This document shows, piece by piece, positions 15,080 to 27,179 of a DNA stretch of 64,000 bases. This DNA is from Monosporascus cannonballus. Lineage: Eukaryota; Ascomycota; Sordariomycetes; Xylariales. Both the position numbers and the translations under genes were made by a program. The stretch is from contig QJNS01000186.1 in assembly GCA_004154925.1 (NCBI GenBank), positions 62,001 through 126,000 of the forward strand, written 5' to 3'. Numbering within the stretch: position 1 is the first letter of the stretch; each line of letters opens with the position of its first letter. The notes under the pieces were generated by a model. The model had not been told where the DNA came from and made no database searches. It saw nothing but the letters and a program-made list of their open reading frames with translations.

Positions 15080-15870
15080 TTAATTGGCCCTTAATAAGCG
15101 TATTAAGAAAATTAATATAAGAATATCGGAAAATAATCGGAAAATATATAACGGTAAAAAGCGGGTAAGTTTATTAAATTTGTTAGGCGTAAAATTCGAA
15201 AAAGACTTAGGAACGTCCTATTTCTTACAAAAAACAATACTTAAATAACCAAAATATAATTTGTCACTGGTCGGAAATAAGGCGCCGTCCCTGAAGCGCT
15301 TAACATACTTAGGTTTGATAATAATTTTACCGAATAAAGCCGTTTTTGAATTATAGTTCTTAATAAATATCAAAGTTTCGTTAAGGCGTCGAAAAACGGG
15401 TGAAAAGTACTTATAAGCAAAGAGCGCAACGGCATAACGGCCCTTAAAGATCGCCTTATTTATAGGGGTACCTTAAAACTGCGCTTAATTAGAAATTAAT
15501 TACGGAATAATAAGAAAAGGACCGTAATACTTACAAAAAGGATTTAAGTTTGTAAACCTATAAAACGGCGTTAAAACTGGATTTCCGCAACCATAACGGA
15601 CGATTAAAAATCGACTTTAATTATATTAAGGAAATAATATTTTTTAATAATAACCGCGTTAAGGGCGAGCTCGGCCTCGCGAAAGACGTCGAGTCGACGA
15701 CCGACCATAATTATATCGGAACGTTCGTACTAGGTATCCGTAATACGAACCTTTTCGAATTCGTTAATTAATTCCTAGTTATCGGTACCGAATTAAAAAA
15801 TTATTTAGGCGGTACCCTTAAGGACGATCGGACTTTAAATAAAAATTAAATAACGATATTAATAACATTA
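15080..15870 (-). pseudogene. Antisense reading frame in the 3' region of E1
   Basis: The minus strand between the chromodomain and the 3' LTR reads as a protein-like sequence interrupted mainly by TAA/TAG codons, which are explained by CAA/CAG-to-TAA/TAG changes. Recognisable blocks are VGRRLDV, YERSDIIM and PFYRFTNLNPF, and the end is RLLRAN followed by the stop at 15080-15082. One -1 frame step lies near 15610. The same blocks and the same C-terminus recur in E2 and E3, so the frame was part of the ancestral element. I recognise no family. The start of the frame is uncertain. Confidence 0.5.
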
Positions 15871-16462
15871 AAAATAATTATTTATTACGTAAAATATTTT
15901 ATAATAATAATTAATTATAACATAATTTAAGACGTCCGGAATTTAAATATAAATTATATAGTAATTAAAATAACGTTATATTACATAAATATAATACGGT
16001 TTATTATCGCCCGTAATTTAATTAATATTTATTTTATTATCGGTATTAACAAATAACGTTAAAAAAATCCTAATCCTTTTTAATATTAAAATATTATTTT
16101 TTTGGAATTTTTTATGAAAAAAAGATATAATAAATAAAGATAATACGTAAAATAAATAAAAAAGACGAAATAAAAATAAAAAAAAACGAAAAACCGAACA
16201 AAATACAGATATAAAAGAAATAAAAATAAAAATACGAAAGGAAAAAAAAAAGTAAATAAAGTAAGGTTAAAAACGAATTATAATAAGGAATTAAGCAGAA
16301 TATAATTAATTATGTATTATAATACATATTAAGTATTACGGTAATTATTTATAACATAATATAACAGTAAATTATCGGTAAATATATATAATTAAATTTG
16401 CAAAACGTATTATATTAAATTAATAATAATATTATTAAGGATTAAGAGCTTAAAAATTTAAT

Positions 16463-16668
16463 TATAAAAATATAACTTTTATAGAAATAAAGTTAATAAC
16501 CGATTAACTACCGATTAATTACCGACTTATTTATTAGTATAAATTTACTATTTAGCGGCTAATAGGAAACGCCAGATGGAAATAACCTAATATATTTATT
16601 TCTTGGAATCTGCGTTATAACTGGTCGGAGATTACCTTACCTAGCTCACAGCTATCCATTATCTTACA
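16463..16668 (+). repeat. 3' LTR of E1
   Basis: 206 bases ending CCATTATCTTACA, followed by the duplicated target AGGCG at 16669-16673. Its 3' half is less mutated than that of the 5' LTR. Confidence 0.88.
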
Positions 16669-17648
16669 AGGCGATCGGCGATAATCGTACGTAGCCTTTT
16701 TACATCTAGGAAGCCTTTAGCCGTTAGTTTTAAAAGTCGACGTTTTTGCCGTATATGCAAAAAGCCTTAAAGAAATCGAACCTTTAAGCTTTTTTAAATT
16801 ATATCGCCGTTATCTTAAAAGAATTTAATAAAAAGTGGAAAATTAATTAACATTTGACTAAATTATATTAACATAATATTTAAACGGCGTCCAAATACGT
16901 TTTTATATTCGAAAATACTTTTTATTAGGCCGGAAGAAATAAATGGCCGGATAAAGCTAAAATTTTTCTGCTAATTTCGGACTTTAACGCCGAAACGAAA
17001 AAATAGTTGAATTACAAAAAGTGGCCTAACATTTAGGAAAAGTTCGCGTAATTTTTTTGCTGTTCGGAAATATCGTTCCTAGCGGCCCCCATTCCGATAC
17101 GTTCGTACGTAATAATTTTCCAGTCGGAGGGCGATATTATAGAAGGTATAAAAATCGGTACGTTAACCGTTAACTATTAACGGAAGCGCAGTTAACGAAC
17201 GAAAAGGCGTTATTTAAGGTATGGCGAAACGAGGTATTTTCGGAGGAATTATCCTAAAGGGAAAAAAATTGCCGTCCGACATATTGGCGTTAACAAGGCC
17301 CCAAAAGCTCCGTCGCTGCTTAAACGATAAAAAACAGCCGCGGAAGCGTTTAACAAAGCCTGGGAGAACCTAAATAAGCTCGATATTTACGAAACGTCAA
17401 AGGAATTAACAGAAAAAAAGCTTTAGGGAAAGTAGCGTAAATATATAAAGGTAATAACGCGTAACGCGCCAAAAACGTACGGGCGTAAAGCATACGGCGT
17501 AATCTCCCCGTAACCGTCGGAGGACCCCTTAGATTAAGATTTGCGAATATCGCCGCCTTAGAACAAGGTCCCTAAGAAAATGTTACGAATAAGCGTTTGC
17601 CGCGCAGTGGGAAAAAACAAGGATTAAATCTAAAGGGGGGGGGGGTTA

Positions 17649-17813
17649 TATCACGGGCCAAGGGCCCTAGTGGAAAGATTAGCGTAACGCTAATCCCGTG
17701 GCTCCCGTATATATAACTAGCTGCTCCCACGCATTTTCTTAGCTGTTCCCTAAATTTCTCAATAGACCTATTGTGGCCTATACCCTTAGTTACTGCGTAT
17801 GCAGCCCCTTACA
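17649..17813 (+). repeat. 3' LTR of element C
   Basis: 165 bases, beginning TATCACGGG (TG changed to TA) and ending CCCTTACA, followed by ATGCG at 17814-17818. It is directly preceded by the A3G11 tract. Confidence 0.83.
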
Positions 17814-19173
17814 ATGCGTTAAATTAACTCCTTTTCCGTTTAGTAATTATATTATATATAATGATAAAAAAGGTTTTCCTGTAGGCATTACTTTTCTTTA
17901 AGTTAGCTTTTTACTTCGGCTAACTGCTGGATATCTTTTAAGGCTATGGTTCGAAAATATCGATACTATTACTTATTATTTTTGTTATTTCCGGTACAAT
18001 TTGAAAAATCGAATCCCTTATAATACATACGGGTAATTCGTTCGTAAATATGTTATTTTTATTTTTCGTAATTAAAATATTTTCGTCGTCGACAACATAT
18101 AACGTACATTTTGCCATATTGATCAAAATTTCCTGGACAAACTTTTTCTATTTAATTTTGGTATTCATATAACTAGCCTCGTAATGCTTTTTGTTATGTT
18201 CGCGATACGTATTAAGCTAGCTTTCTAGCTTTTCGTATTTCTTATTGGACTTCTCGCTATGGGAAACCTGGTATGTATTTAGGCTAAATCATATTAATGG
18301 ACTTACTTTCGTCCTTTTAGTTTTTTCTGGACTATCTCTGATATAGGTTTTTAGTTATTTTAACGAGGCTTTTTAAATACTTTATACCACGATACCTTAT
18401 GTCCCATTTTGTTGCAATTATAGCACTTGATCTGGTTCCAGTCCTTCTTATAAGTGGCTCCTAATTTCATAAGCCCTAGTTTCGTATCGTAAAAAATATT
18501 ATTACGTCGAAAAACGCTAGTATTAACTATATATTGGGGTTTGCTATTATTTTTTCCTTTAGTACCTTTAATACGCCATACGTATTATCGATCGTTAATT
18601 TTAATTACTATAACGATATAATCCAATAGGTAATTAAGCCGATTAAGTTTAAAAAAGTTTTTTTGTACCTTTTTTTTCAAGCCGTCAAAAACCTTAGCTA
18701 TTAATGCTTTTTATCCTTAATTTAATTTAGCTGCTAATTAAACCAACGTATTGCCGTAACTGGATACGGATTTTTTTATCGTAATTATTAAATCTGTATT
18801 TCGGCTTTTATTTTTTTGTTTACTATTTCGAAAACCTTTGTTAATATTTATTTAAATTATTTGTAATCGCTATATATTCGTACTATTTTTGGGTTTCGTT
18901 TTTTAATTAATAAAATAACGTATTTTTTTTATTACGGGCTCGAATCAAATAACCGTATTTCCAGTAAATCGTTAATTACAAACTTAATTCGTATAATAAA
19001 CGTAATAAGTCGAATAGGAAAATACCCAAAATATCTTCGGCATTAAATTAAAAATAATTATAACTTAATGGAGGTTCCGTCAAAAAGTTCTAGCTTAAAA
19101 AATTTGAAAACCTTTTCTGGTTCCTTAGTAAAATTTAGCTAAATAATTTGGCTTATTCGAAAAGGCTTTTTAA

Positions 19174-19589
19174 TATTATAACCTAACGGTCTTGACTTTT
19201 AAAAACGATCGGGATCCTGAAAAAACCAGACCCCGACCCAGCCAAGAAGTTACGTAACTGGCTCAAAAGGCTTAAGAGCCCCGATTGGTCAAACGGGCTT
19301 AAGTCGGATAAGCACCAGAGGGGGCTTAAAGGAGCTCAAAGGGATTTAACTAGAAAAGTGTTATTAAGCCGTAATAAGCACCTTAAGCCAAAATAAGGAT
19401 ATATACGCTTATTAATTCCATAGTTTAAATAATTTCAGCTTGCAATAGAATATCGTTACCTAAGGTACTTTTGGCATTACGAAACGTAATACGTTACAGT
19501 ATTTATTATTCAGATTCCCACGACACTTCTGCTAACATAAACCCGTCAACTTAAGGTTTAATAGTTGGTTAAACCGCTTAGCCGTCACA
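19174..19589 (+). repeat. Solo LTR 2 (family A/B) inserted in element B
   Basis: 416 bases beginning TATTATAACCTAACGG (from TGTCATGGCCCAAC) and ending GCCGTCACA. The flanks are TTTAA (19169-19173) and CTTAA (19590-19594), equal except for one C-to-T change. The promoter half from about 19390 on matches solo LTR 1, but the U3 part before it is unlike solo LTR 1 and contains runs of GGCTTAAG-like words. Confidence 0.78.
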
Positions 19590-19885
19590 CTTAATTTCGG
19601 AAGTTTTTCCTTTTTTTTAAGCTTTTCGTAAACGGCTTAAAAAAACATCATAAGATTATTATTATATTTTTCAAGTTAAAAAATGCGTTCGTTTATAACA
19701 TCCAGTCGTCGAAGAACTTCTTTATAAAAAAAGCAAGGTTTCTTCTTTTCCACCTTAAATTCCATTCCAGTGTCCGAGTAATCGGGAATTTGGTAAATGG
19801 GCTATTCAGGATGCTTGCTAATAAATATAACGTTAATTGGTATTATTCAAAGTTTAACGGTATTACAAAACAAAAGTTTGTAACG

Positions 19886-20239
19886 TATAACGAATTAAAA
19901 GATTTAACCAATTATTAAACCTTAGTCGTATTGGTTTATATTAATAGAAATATTTTAAAAATTTAAATAATAAATACAGTAATCGTATTACATCTCGTAA
20001 TATCAAAAATGCCTTGGGTAACGATATTGTATTATAAGCTGGTATTATTTAAATTATGGAAACAATAAGCGTATATATTCTTCTCCTGCTTGCTGGATTA
20101 CCACCAGTAAGTTGGTAATCCGGTTTACTGGCTCACCACTCGTAAATTGGTGATCCATCACGTGACCTGCCCCACCACGCACTTATAATTGGGTTATGTC
20201 AGACCGTTTCTGGAAACAGTGGCGCGTTGGGCCATGACA
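19886..20239 (-). repeat. 5' LTR of element B
   Basis: 354 bases. On the plus strand it ends GGCGCGTTGGGCCATGACA, the complement of the family LTR start, followed by the duplicated target CGGAA at 20240-20244. The open frame at 20199-20381 on the minus strand spans this junction and is not a gene. Confidence 0.85.
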
Positions 20240-20244
20240 CGGAA

Positions 20245-20313
20245 ACGGTTATTTGGTAACCGAAACAGGACCCAAATGGGTTAGAATTATGTGATATGGA
20301 TCCGGAATAATCC
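20245..20313 (+). repeat. 3' LTR of element A, piece 2 of 3
   Basis: 69 bases continuing the LTR that began at 3741, after the second copy of B's target. It ends with AATCC (20309-20313), the target duplicated by E2. It contains part of the GATATGGATCCGGAATAAT unit repeated in piece 3. Confidence 0.8.
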
Positions 20314-23300
20314 TGTGAGAATACAGCCTCTATAAGGATAAGGCTGGTAGCCAACCAGCTACCGATCAGCCACCGACCCACTTATTAATATAAATCCACC
20401 ATCTAGCAATTAATGGGAAACGCCAAATAGAAATAACTTAATATATTTACTTTTTAAAATCTGTTTTATCTAATTTATAATTATTTATTATTTTATAATT
20501 TTTTTATTTATTATAAAAAATAACGCGATAATTATTAAAAGCAAAATTTGCCGATTATGAAACAAATTTAAGTTATTAATCGAAAAAACCGCCGATCGGA
20601 ACCTAACTGACAAATAATTAATTACGGTATGGGAATAAGCGAAAAAGCTTATAACGGAATTTTAACGGGCAAAAAATTATGGTTTCCGGGATTTTAAATC
20701 CTTTTATATATATAATAAAAATACATTCCGATAACCGTTAATTAAATAATTAAAAAATAAGGATAATATAACGAATACATTCCGAAATTTAACATAAAAA
20801 AAAGTTGAATTTTTTATTAATAACCAGATTTTAGAAATTATTCCTTAATAAAATAAATAATATTCGGAATTATTTTAATAATTAACCGAATAATAAATAA
20901 TAATATAAATTAAAAAAACAAAGTTTTATAAGTTAATTGCGATATCGTCGTAAAAGGCTTAGGGTAATAAACGAATATTACGTTATAATTATTTGAAATT
21001 TTTTAAATACGTATTAATTAAAAAAAGGTTAAATAAAAATTATTATAAAAACTTATATTAAAAAATTAAGGCGAAATGCCTTTATTTATATTTAATAAGT
21101 TATAAATTATATAAAAGTTTTTATTACGAACGTTTAATAATTATATCGCATTATACTTAATTACTGTAATTACGAAAAAAAATTAAAAATAAAAAATTTA
21201 TAAAATTTTATTAAGAAAAATTATATGAATTTTAATTTTTTTAATAAAGAATATAAAGAATAATTTATGGAACTATAATAACGATCCGGTTAATTATTAT
21301 TGGACTTTTACGTTAAATAAAGGTTTTTAATTTATAAAACAGAATTTATAAATATTTTTAACCCGGAAAATAATTAAAATAATAAATATTTTGCTTTTCA
21401 TTACTTTTATAAATTAATATTAGGATTAAGAAATACCTTATTACGGAAAAACGTTAAATTAAAATAAATTAATAAAGTAATAAATAAGGTAAAACGTTAT
21501 TAGGACGTTTAAAAAAAGGCGAAAAAAAACCGATTATTTTTCGTCTAAAGTATTAATAAAAATAAACGATTTTATTTTAACGTATTTAGGAAAATAAATT
21601 CCCAGAATAAATTAAAGGCGCCGCGCGGAAATAATAAGAATCGTAAGTATTTTTATATTCGGAAAGCAAATAATCGCCGATTTAATTTTGATTAAAATAA
21701 ATCCGTATAACTTAATATCTTTAATTTTTATAAGGGCTTATTTATATATTATAATTATGGAAATTTAAGCCATAAAAACGTAAATTACAAATTAAAAAGA
21801 GATACGAAAACCTTATTATTCCGGTTATACGGAAACCAATTTCCGAAGGCCGTATAAAACGTTATAATATATAACGATAAATTAAATTAATCCTTAAACG
21901 TAAACCTAAAAAAAAAACCGGAATAGGCGTATACGTCCAATTTATTTCGGCTAATAATTAAAAAACGGTTGGAATAAAGCTACCTTTTAGAAAAAAGGTA
22001 TGTATTAAAAAGAATACGAGGAACGTAATAATATAAATAAATATAAATACCGGAATATAAGTAAATATTATAAGCAGAAAATTAATAAGGAAATTTAATT
22101 TTTAATAAATTTCCGTAAATATTCCAGGCTTTATTAACGCTAACGGTACATATATTAAATATTATAGGGCTTACGAAATTTTTATTAATATAATAAATAA
22201 TAACGGAAACGAACGAAAATTTAAATAAATTTATTTTGTAATACGCCGTAATCGGAAAACGTTTAATTTTTTATTATCCAAATCCAGAATAAGTAAATTA
22301 AGGATTTTATTAAATATAATTATATATTAATAATTATATAAATTATTATAAGAATTAATAAATAAAAAATTTAAAACCTAACGTTTTTCGATAAATAAAT
22401 TTATATTAATAACTTAATAAATTTAACCGAAAAATTAAATATTCCGGAATTCGGAAAATAACAGAAATAAGGGATAACCAATGTTTTTATATACTTAATA
22501 AATTTCCGGCGAATGTATTTCGAAAAAATAACGAAAAAAATACTTTAATTATTAAAGGCAAAATATATAATAAATTTAATCCCAAGGAAAACGCTTTTAT
22601 TCGGCCTAATTTACCTTATTTCGGAAGCCCAAAAAAAGGTATTCGAAAAATATATCCGAAAAAACTTAAAAGCAGGCCGGATATATTATTCGAAAGCGGA
22701 CGTAAAAGCATTAATATTATTTATATTTAAAAACGATAATAATTTTCGATTATACGTTAATTATAAAGGGTTAAATCGGGTAACGATAAAAAACCGATAT
22801 TTTTTATCTTTAATTTTAAAAATGATAAATCGTTTAAAATTAATTAAAATAGTTTCGAAAATTAATTTTAAAAATATTTATTATCGTATTAAAATTAAAA
22901 AAAACGATTAATAAAAATTTATTTTCGGAATGCGGTACGGGTAATTCGAATATACGGTTATGCTATTTGGCTTTATTAATACGTAAATTACGTTTTAAGT
23001 GTATATATATAAGGTATTAATTAAATTAAATAATTATATATATATAATATATTTAAATAATATAATTATTTATTTGGATAACGAAAAAAATATATAAAAT
23101 ATTTTTAGTTAATTTACGAATAATTATTATAATATTAATTATTTATTAAAATGTTTAAATGCAAATTTTTTTTAAAAAAATAAATTTTTTAAAATTTATA
23201 ATTAATACCGACGGTTTCAAAATAAACCGCCGACAAATTAATATTATTAAAGCATAATTAAAACCAAAATTAATTTATAATATTTAAGTATTTTTGGGAT

Positions 23301-26300
23301 TCGCAAATTTTTATCGAAAGTTTATCGCTTATTATTTATATATTACCGAACTTATTATTAAGTTTTTAAAAATGGCGTAAGGCAAAAGAAAAGCAACAGA
23401 ATTCCGGTAGCCCGAAAAAGTTAAAAAGGCGTTTTAAAATTTAAAAAATATTTTTTAATCGGCGACCATTTTGCGATATTAGGATAACGTTAAAAATACC
23501 AAAGTTAAAATAAACGCCTTAATAAAAATTATATTAAAAATATTTTTATAAAAATACAGAAAGTATTAATATTTAATTATATATTCATTGCGAAAATTAA
23601 ATTTAACCGAAAAACCGTATGTTATAAGGTAATAAAAATTATTAATAATTATAAAAAATTTAAAATATTAACGGTAATATTTTAAAAATACGGAAAAAAC
23701 TTTCTTAATATTTATTAATTACATAACGTTAAAAAATATAATAAATACGTTAACGCGTAATTATAAAAAGAAATTAATCCGATAAATTTATTACTTTATA
23801 TAATTTAATTTTAAAATTTAATACCGACCGGGCGCCGTTAACTCGAAAAACAAGTTATTTAAACGCCCGGATTATATATTAAAGAAAATTGCGTATAAAA
23901 ACCTAATCCTTACGTTATTTAAAAAAAAAATTAGATTTACGAATAATATGCCGGAAAACGTACGAAAAACGGTTGTAAATATAAAATACGATTTAAAATA
24001 TTATAAAAAAGTAAAATATTTTATGAAAATAATATAAAATTTATTCGTTATAAAATTTTTAAATAGATTTTAGGTAACGGAAATTTAAATAATTATTATT
24101 TGCGTAAAAAAAGCGGAAAACTTTTGTTATACGATTATAGAAAATTTTCGAAACAAAAAGAAAAATAAAAAACTATATATTTGTCGAACTTATTACTTAT
24201 GAATAATAATATAAATACGAATTATAATAATAATATAATTAATAATTAAATAATAATAATCGTAAATTACGACGGTATTATAATTAGATTTTAAGAAATT
24301 TAAAAAAAACGAAATTAATATTAAGATTATTATTTATAATTAATACGTTTTACGTTTTTTAGCGAAAAAAATAATTAAAAATAAAACGGTATTTTAGTCG
24401 AAAATTTCTTAATAATTTTACGATTAGGTTCGAAAATTATAAATTAAGGATTTAAATATTATAAAGTTAATATAAATAATTAAATATTAAACCGGAATAA
24501 AAAAATTTTTAGATTTAAATAAGGTTTTATATTATTGGGATAAATTCGTAATTGCGTTATAAGGCGTTTTACGGAAATAATTAATTAATTAATATTATAA
24601 TAATTTAAAAGTAAGATATATAAAATATATCCGTATGTTAAAATTAATAACTAAAAAATTTTATTAGGAAAATATAACGAACAATATCCGAAAATATATT
24701 AAATAATATCCGAAGTATTAAGGTATAATAAAATTATGCTATAAATTATATAAATAATTATAACTTTTACTATTACTTAAATAATCTTTTTAAAAAATTT
24801 CGTTAGATTTTATTACGAGATTTTTTAAAAGCTTAAGTTTAAGTGGGTTAAAGTACGACATAATTTTAATAATTGTTAACCGTTTTATAAAATTAAATAT
24901 AGATTTAATACGTTAATTAAAATTATTAACGATAAAATTAAGTTATTAACGAATTAATTCTGAGCGGAATTTTACAAAAAGCGAAAAATAAAACCGCAAA
25001 TATCAACTATTTATTATCCGTAATCCGGTAAATAAACGGAACGTATTTATTAGGTTTTACAATATTATTTCCGTAATTACGTTAATAAATATTAAAAATA
25101 ATTAAATAAAATTATTATAAAATGCGGAATTCGTATATAATAATATGTAAAATGCGTTTACCGGCCGTTTTCCCTTTAAAGTTTTATATAAATATTATTT
25201 AAAGATAATAAAATATTTTTTATAAAAATTTAACAAAATACATATAAGAAATTAAAAAGTATTTCGAAAAAATAACGGTTATTCATTAAATAATATATAA
25301 ATATTGGAAAAAATTAACGGTAACTCAGAAAAGATATTATAATTAATGTTATACGTTTATAAAATTTTAATTAAAGTAATAAGTAAATTTATTAATTAAA
25401 ACTTTTAAATTTAAAAATAAAAAATTTATATTTATTTATATCCGGGTTACAACTAAAGAATAAATAGGTTCCCAAATATATAAAATGATTTTTCCTACTA
25501 AATATCAACGGATACATAATATATTTTTAGTATTTTTATTAAAACCGTAATATAACCGGAAACCGGGCGACGTTTAAATAACGTTATCGGACTTAATAAA
25601 AAAATTAAAAAAATAGGTAATAAAAAATATCGTCCGTTATTAAGATAACCGGGGGTAACGCGAATATCTAATTAAATAAAAAGGTTAGCCCGCCGAATAC
25701 AATATATAAGAACCCCGAAAACATTTCGAATACGTACTTAAAATATTATAACATTACGAGAAAAAAATTAGATACGTATATAGGAAATAAGACAACCTAA
25801 AAACCGTAAGGTAATAATAGCCCGATCGGAAATTGATCGCCTAATAATTATAAAAATCATAAAAAATAATTTCAAATAAAATTAAAATATTAACATTAAG
25901 GTATTACTTAGTTATATAATTGCTTTTAAGTCTTTGGCAAATAGCTACCTTATCGTATACCCATCGGAAACCCATAGACGACGCAAAAAAAGTTAAACCT
26001 TTATTTCGAAAATAAGATCTCGCGTTTAATCATTAAGCCTTGCGTCAATTAGCCCTTAGTAGGCGTACTAGGGAAGTTAAAACAGGAATATCGGAAAGTG
26101 ATCGGAAATCGACCTTAGCTGCATTGAGAAGACGATGTTCCTCAGTGATAGCCGCGTTAAGGGCAAGCTTAGCCTTACGAAGGACGTCGAGTCGACGACC
26201 GACCATAATTACATCGGAACGTTCGTACTGGGTACCCGCAATACGAACCTTTTCGAATTTGTTAATTAACTCCTAATTATCGGTATCGAATTAAGAAACC

Positions 26301-27174
26301 GTTTAGGCGGTACCCTTAAAAACGATCGGAATTTAAACGAAAATCAAATAACGATATTAATAATATTAAGAATAATTATTTACCGCGTAAAAGGTTTTAT
26401 AATAATAATTAATTATAACGTAATTTAAAACGCCCGGAATTTAAACGTAAATCGTATGGTAATCGAAATAACGTTATATTACGTAAATATAATACGGTTT
26501 ATTGCCGCCCGTAATACAATTAATATTTATTTTATTATCGGTATTAAAAAAATATTATTAAAAAAATTTAAAAAAATTTTAATATTAAAATATTATTTTT
26601 TTTAAAATCCCTTATAAAAAAAAGATATAACGAACGGAAATAATATGCAAAATAAACGGAAAGAATAAAATAAAAATAAAGAAAAACGGAAAACCGAACG
26701 GAATATATACGTAAAAGAAATAGAAATAAAAATACGAAAAAGAAAAAAAAGGTAAATAAAATAAAATTAAAAATGGATTATAATAAAAAATTAAGGGGAA
26801 CATAATTAATTACGTAATATAATACATATTAATTATTACGGCAATTATTTATAATATAATACAACGGTAAATTATTAATAAATATATATAATTAAATTTG
26901 CAAAATGCGTTATATCAAATTAATAATATTATTATTAAGGATTAATAATTTAAAAAGAAAAAAATAATTATAAGAATATAGCCCTTATAAGAATAAGGCT
27001 GGTAACCAATTAGTTACCGATTAGCCACCGACCTACTTACTAATATAAATCCACTATCTGGCAGCTAGTAGAAAACGCCAGATGGAAGTAACCTAATATA
27101 TTTACTTCTTGGAATCTGCTTTACGACTGGTCGGAGATCACCTCACCCAGCTTACAGCTATCCATTATCTTACA
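20314..27174 (+). mobile_element. Element E2: RIP-degraded gypsy chromovirus, 6861 bp
   Basis: LTRs lie at 20314-20497 (184 bases, about 22 bases deleted) and 26969-27174 (206 bases). The perfect target duplication is AATCC (20309-20313 and 27175-27179). It is the same family as E1. The Gag zinc knuckle decays to YYNYGNLSHKNVNY at 21747-21788. Protease is near 22040-22330, reverse transcriptase around 22920-23340 with its decayed YLDD site near 23045-23075, integrase around 24000-25230 and a chromodomain around 25610-25730. It is about 0.5 kb shorter than E1 and E3, mainly from a deletion in the region after the chromodomain, near 26095-26150. The island 26040-26290 is noticeably less mutated than the rest. 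Confidence 0.9.
26045..26370 (-). pseudogene. Antisense reading frame in the 3' region of E2 (internally deleted)
   Basis: The minus strand reads with few breaks through blocks ELINKFEKVRIAGTQ, YERSDVIMVGRRLDV and KAKLALNAAITEEH, and ends RLLRAN with stop TGA (complement of 26045-26047). It matches the E1 antisense frame at both ends but lacks its middle part. This is the best preserved copy. The plus strand here is also open (26040-26276), but that reading has no counterpart in the other copies. No known family is recognised. Confidence 0.5.
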
Positions 27175-27179
27175 AATCC

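Larger units (their letters stand above)
9305..16668 (+). mobile_element. Element E1: full-length RIP-degraded gypsy chromovirus, 7364 bp
   Basis: Two 206-base LTRs (9305-9510 and 16463-16668; ends TGTGA...TTACA) are flanked by a perfect duplication AGGCG (9300-9304 and 16669-16673). Plus-strand order is Gag with a decayed zinc knuckle at 10758-10799 (CX2CX4HX4C with Cys/His now Tyr) and protease near 11045-11330 (NTGAQINIISKKL). Reverse transcriptase follows around 11930-12350 with decayed YLDD near 12060-12090, then RNase H at about 12380-12720 and integrase at about 13000-14300 (LDFITRFPK-like and DRFTKL-like segments near 13780-13860). A chromodomain is at about 14640-14760 (decayed WVIKDIVRYRDN). 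Open stretches at 10552-10794 and 11501-11740 are fragments of these proteins. Between the chromodomain and the 3' LTR lie about 1.7 kb with an antisense reading frame. E1 lies inside element C. Confidence 0.9.
8929..17813 (+). mobile_element. Element C: small non-autonomous LTR element, host of E1
   Basis: Two 165-base LTRs (8929-9093 and 17649-17813; TGTCACGGG...CCCCTTACA) are bounded outside by the same five bases, ATGCG (8924-8928 and 17814-17818), so they belong to one insertion. A purine run A3G11 at 17632-17645 sits right before the 3' LTR as a polypurine tract. When E1 and its extra target copy are removed, the element is about 1.5 kb with about 1.2 kb of internal sequence (9094-9304 and 16674-17648). 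No reverse transcriptase, integrase or protease could be read in it, so it would need enzymes from another element. It is much less AT-rich than its neighbours. A small unrecognised gag-like gene in the internal part is possible but not shown. Confidence 0.82.
3773..20239 (-). mobile_element. Element B: full-length minus-strand Ty3/gypsy retrotransposon with nested insertions
   Basis: Two 354-base LTRs in the same orientation (3773-4126 and 19886-20239) bound it, and the five bases CGGAA stand just outside both (3768-3772 and 20240-20244), so this is one insertion. Read on the minus strand it carries a Gag zinc knuckle near 18425-18387 (CX2CX4H, with Trp at the last Cys position). A Gag/protease-region remnant follows (open at 18126-17944), then reverse transcriptase around 7300-6650 with a well-kept CYLDDILIFSET near 6950-6905. 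RNase H is at about 6600-6200, integrase at about 5950-5100 and its tail at about 5100-4950. Sequences match element A, of the same family. Removing two solo LTRs and element C with their duplications leaves 6766 bases, a normal gypsy length. RIP has destroyed every gene. Confidence 0.88.

Noticed and set aside
17632..17645. G11 run as a sequencing or assembly artefact
   Set aside because: It sits exactly before the 3' LTR of element C, where a polypurine tract is expected.
26040..26276. 78-codon Arg/Ser-rich plus-strand frame
   Set aside because: It is the complement of the antisense frame, which is the reading shared with E1 and E3.
26612..26803. Hydrophobic Phe-rich minus-strand frames (also 58588-58776)
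   Set aside because: Both mirror a purine-rich tract at the same place in E2 and E3; low-complexity composition, not a protein.
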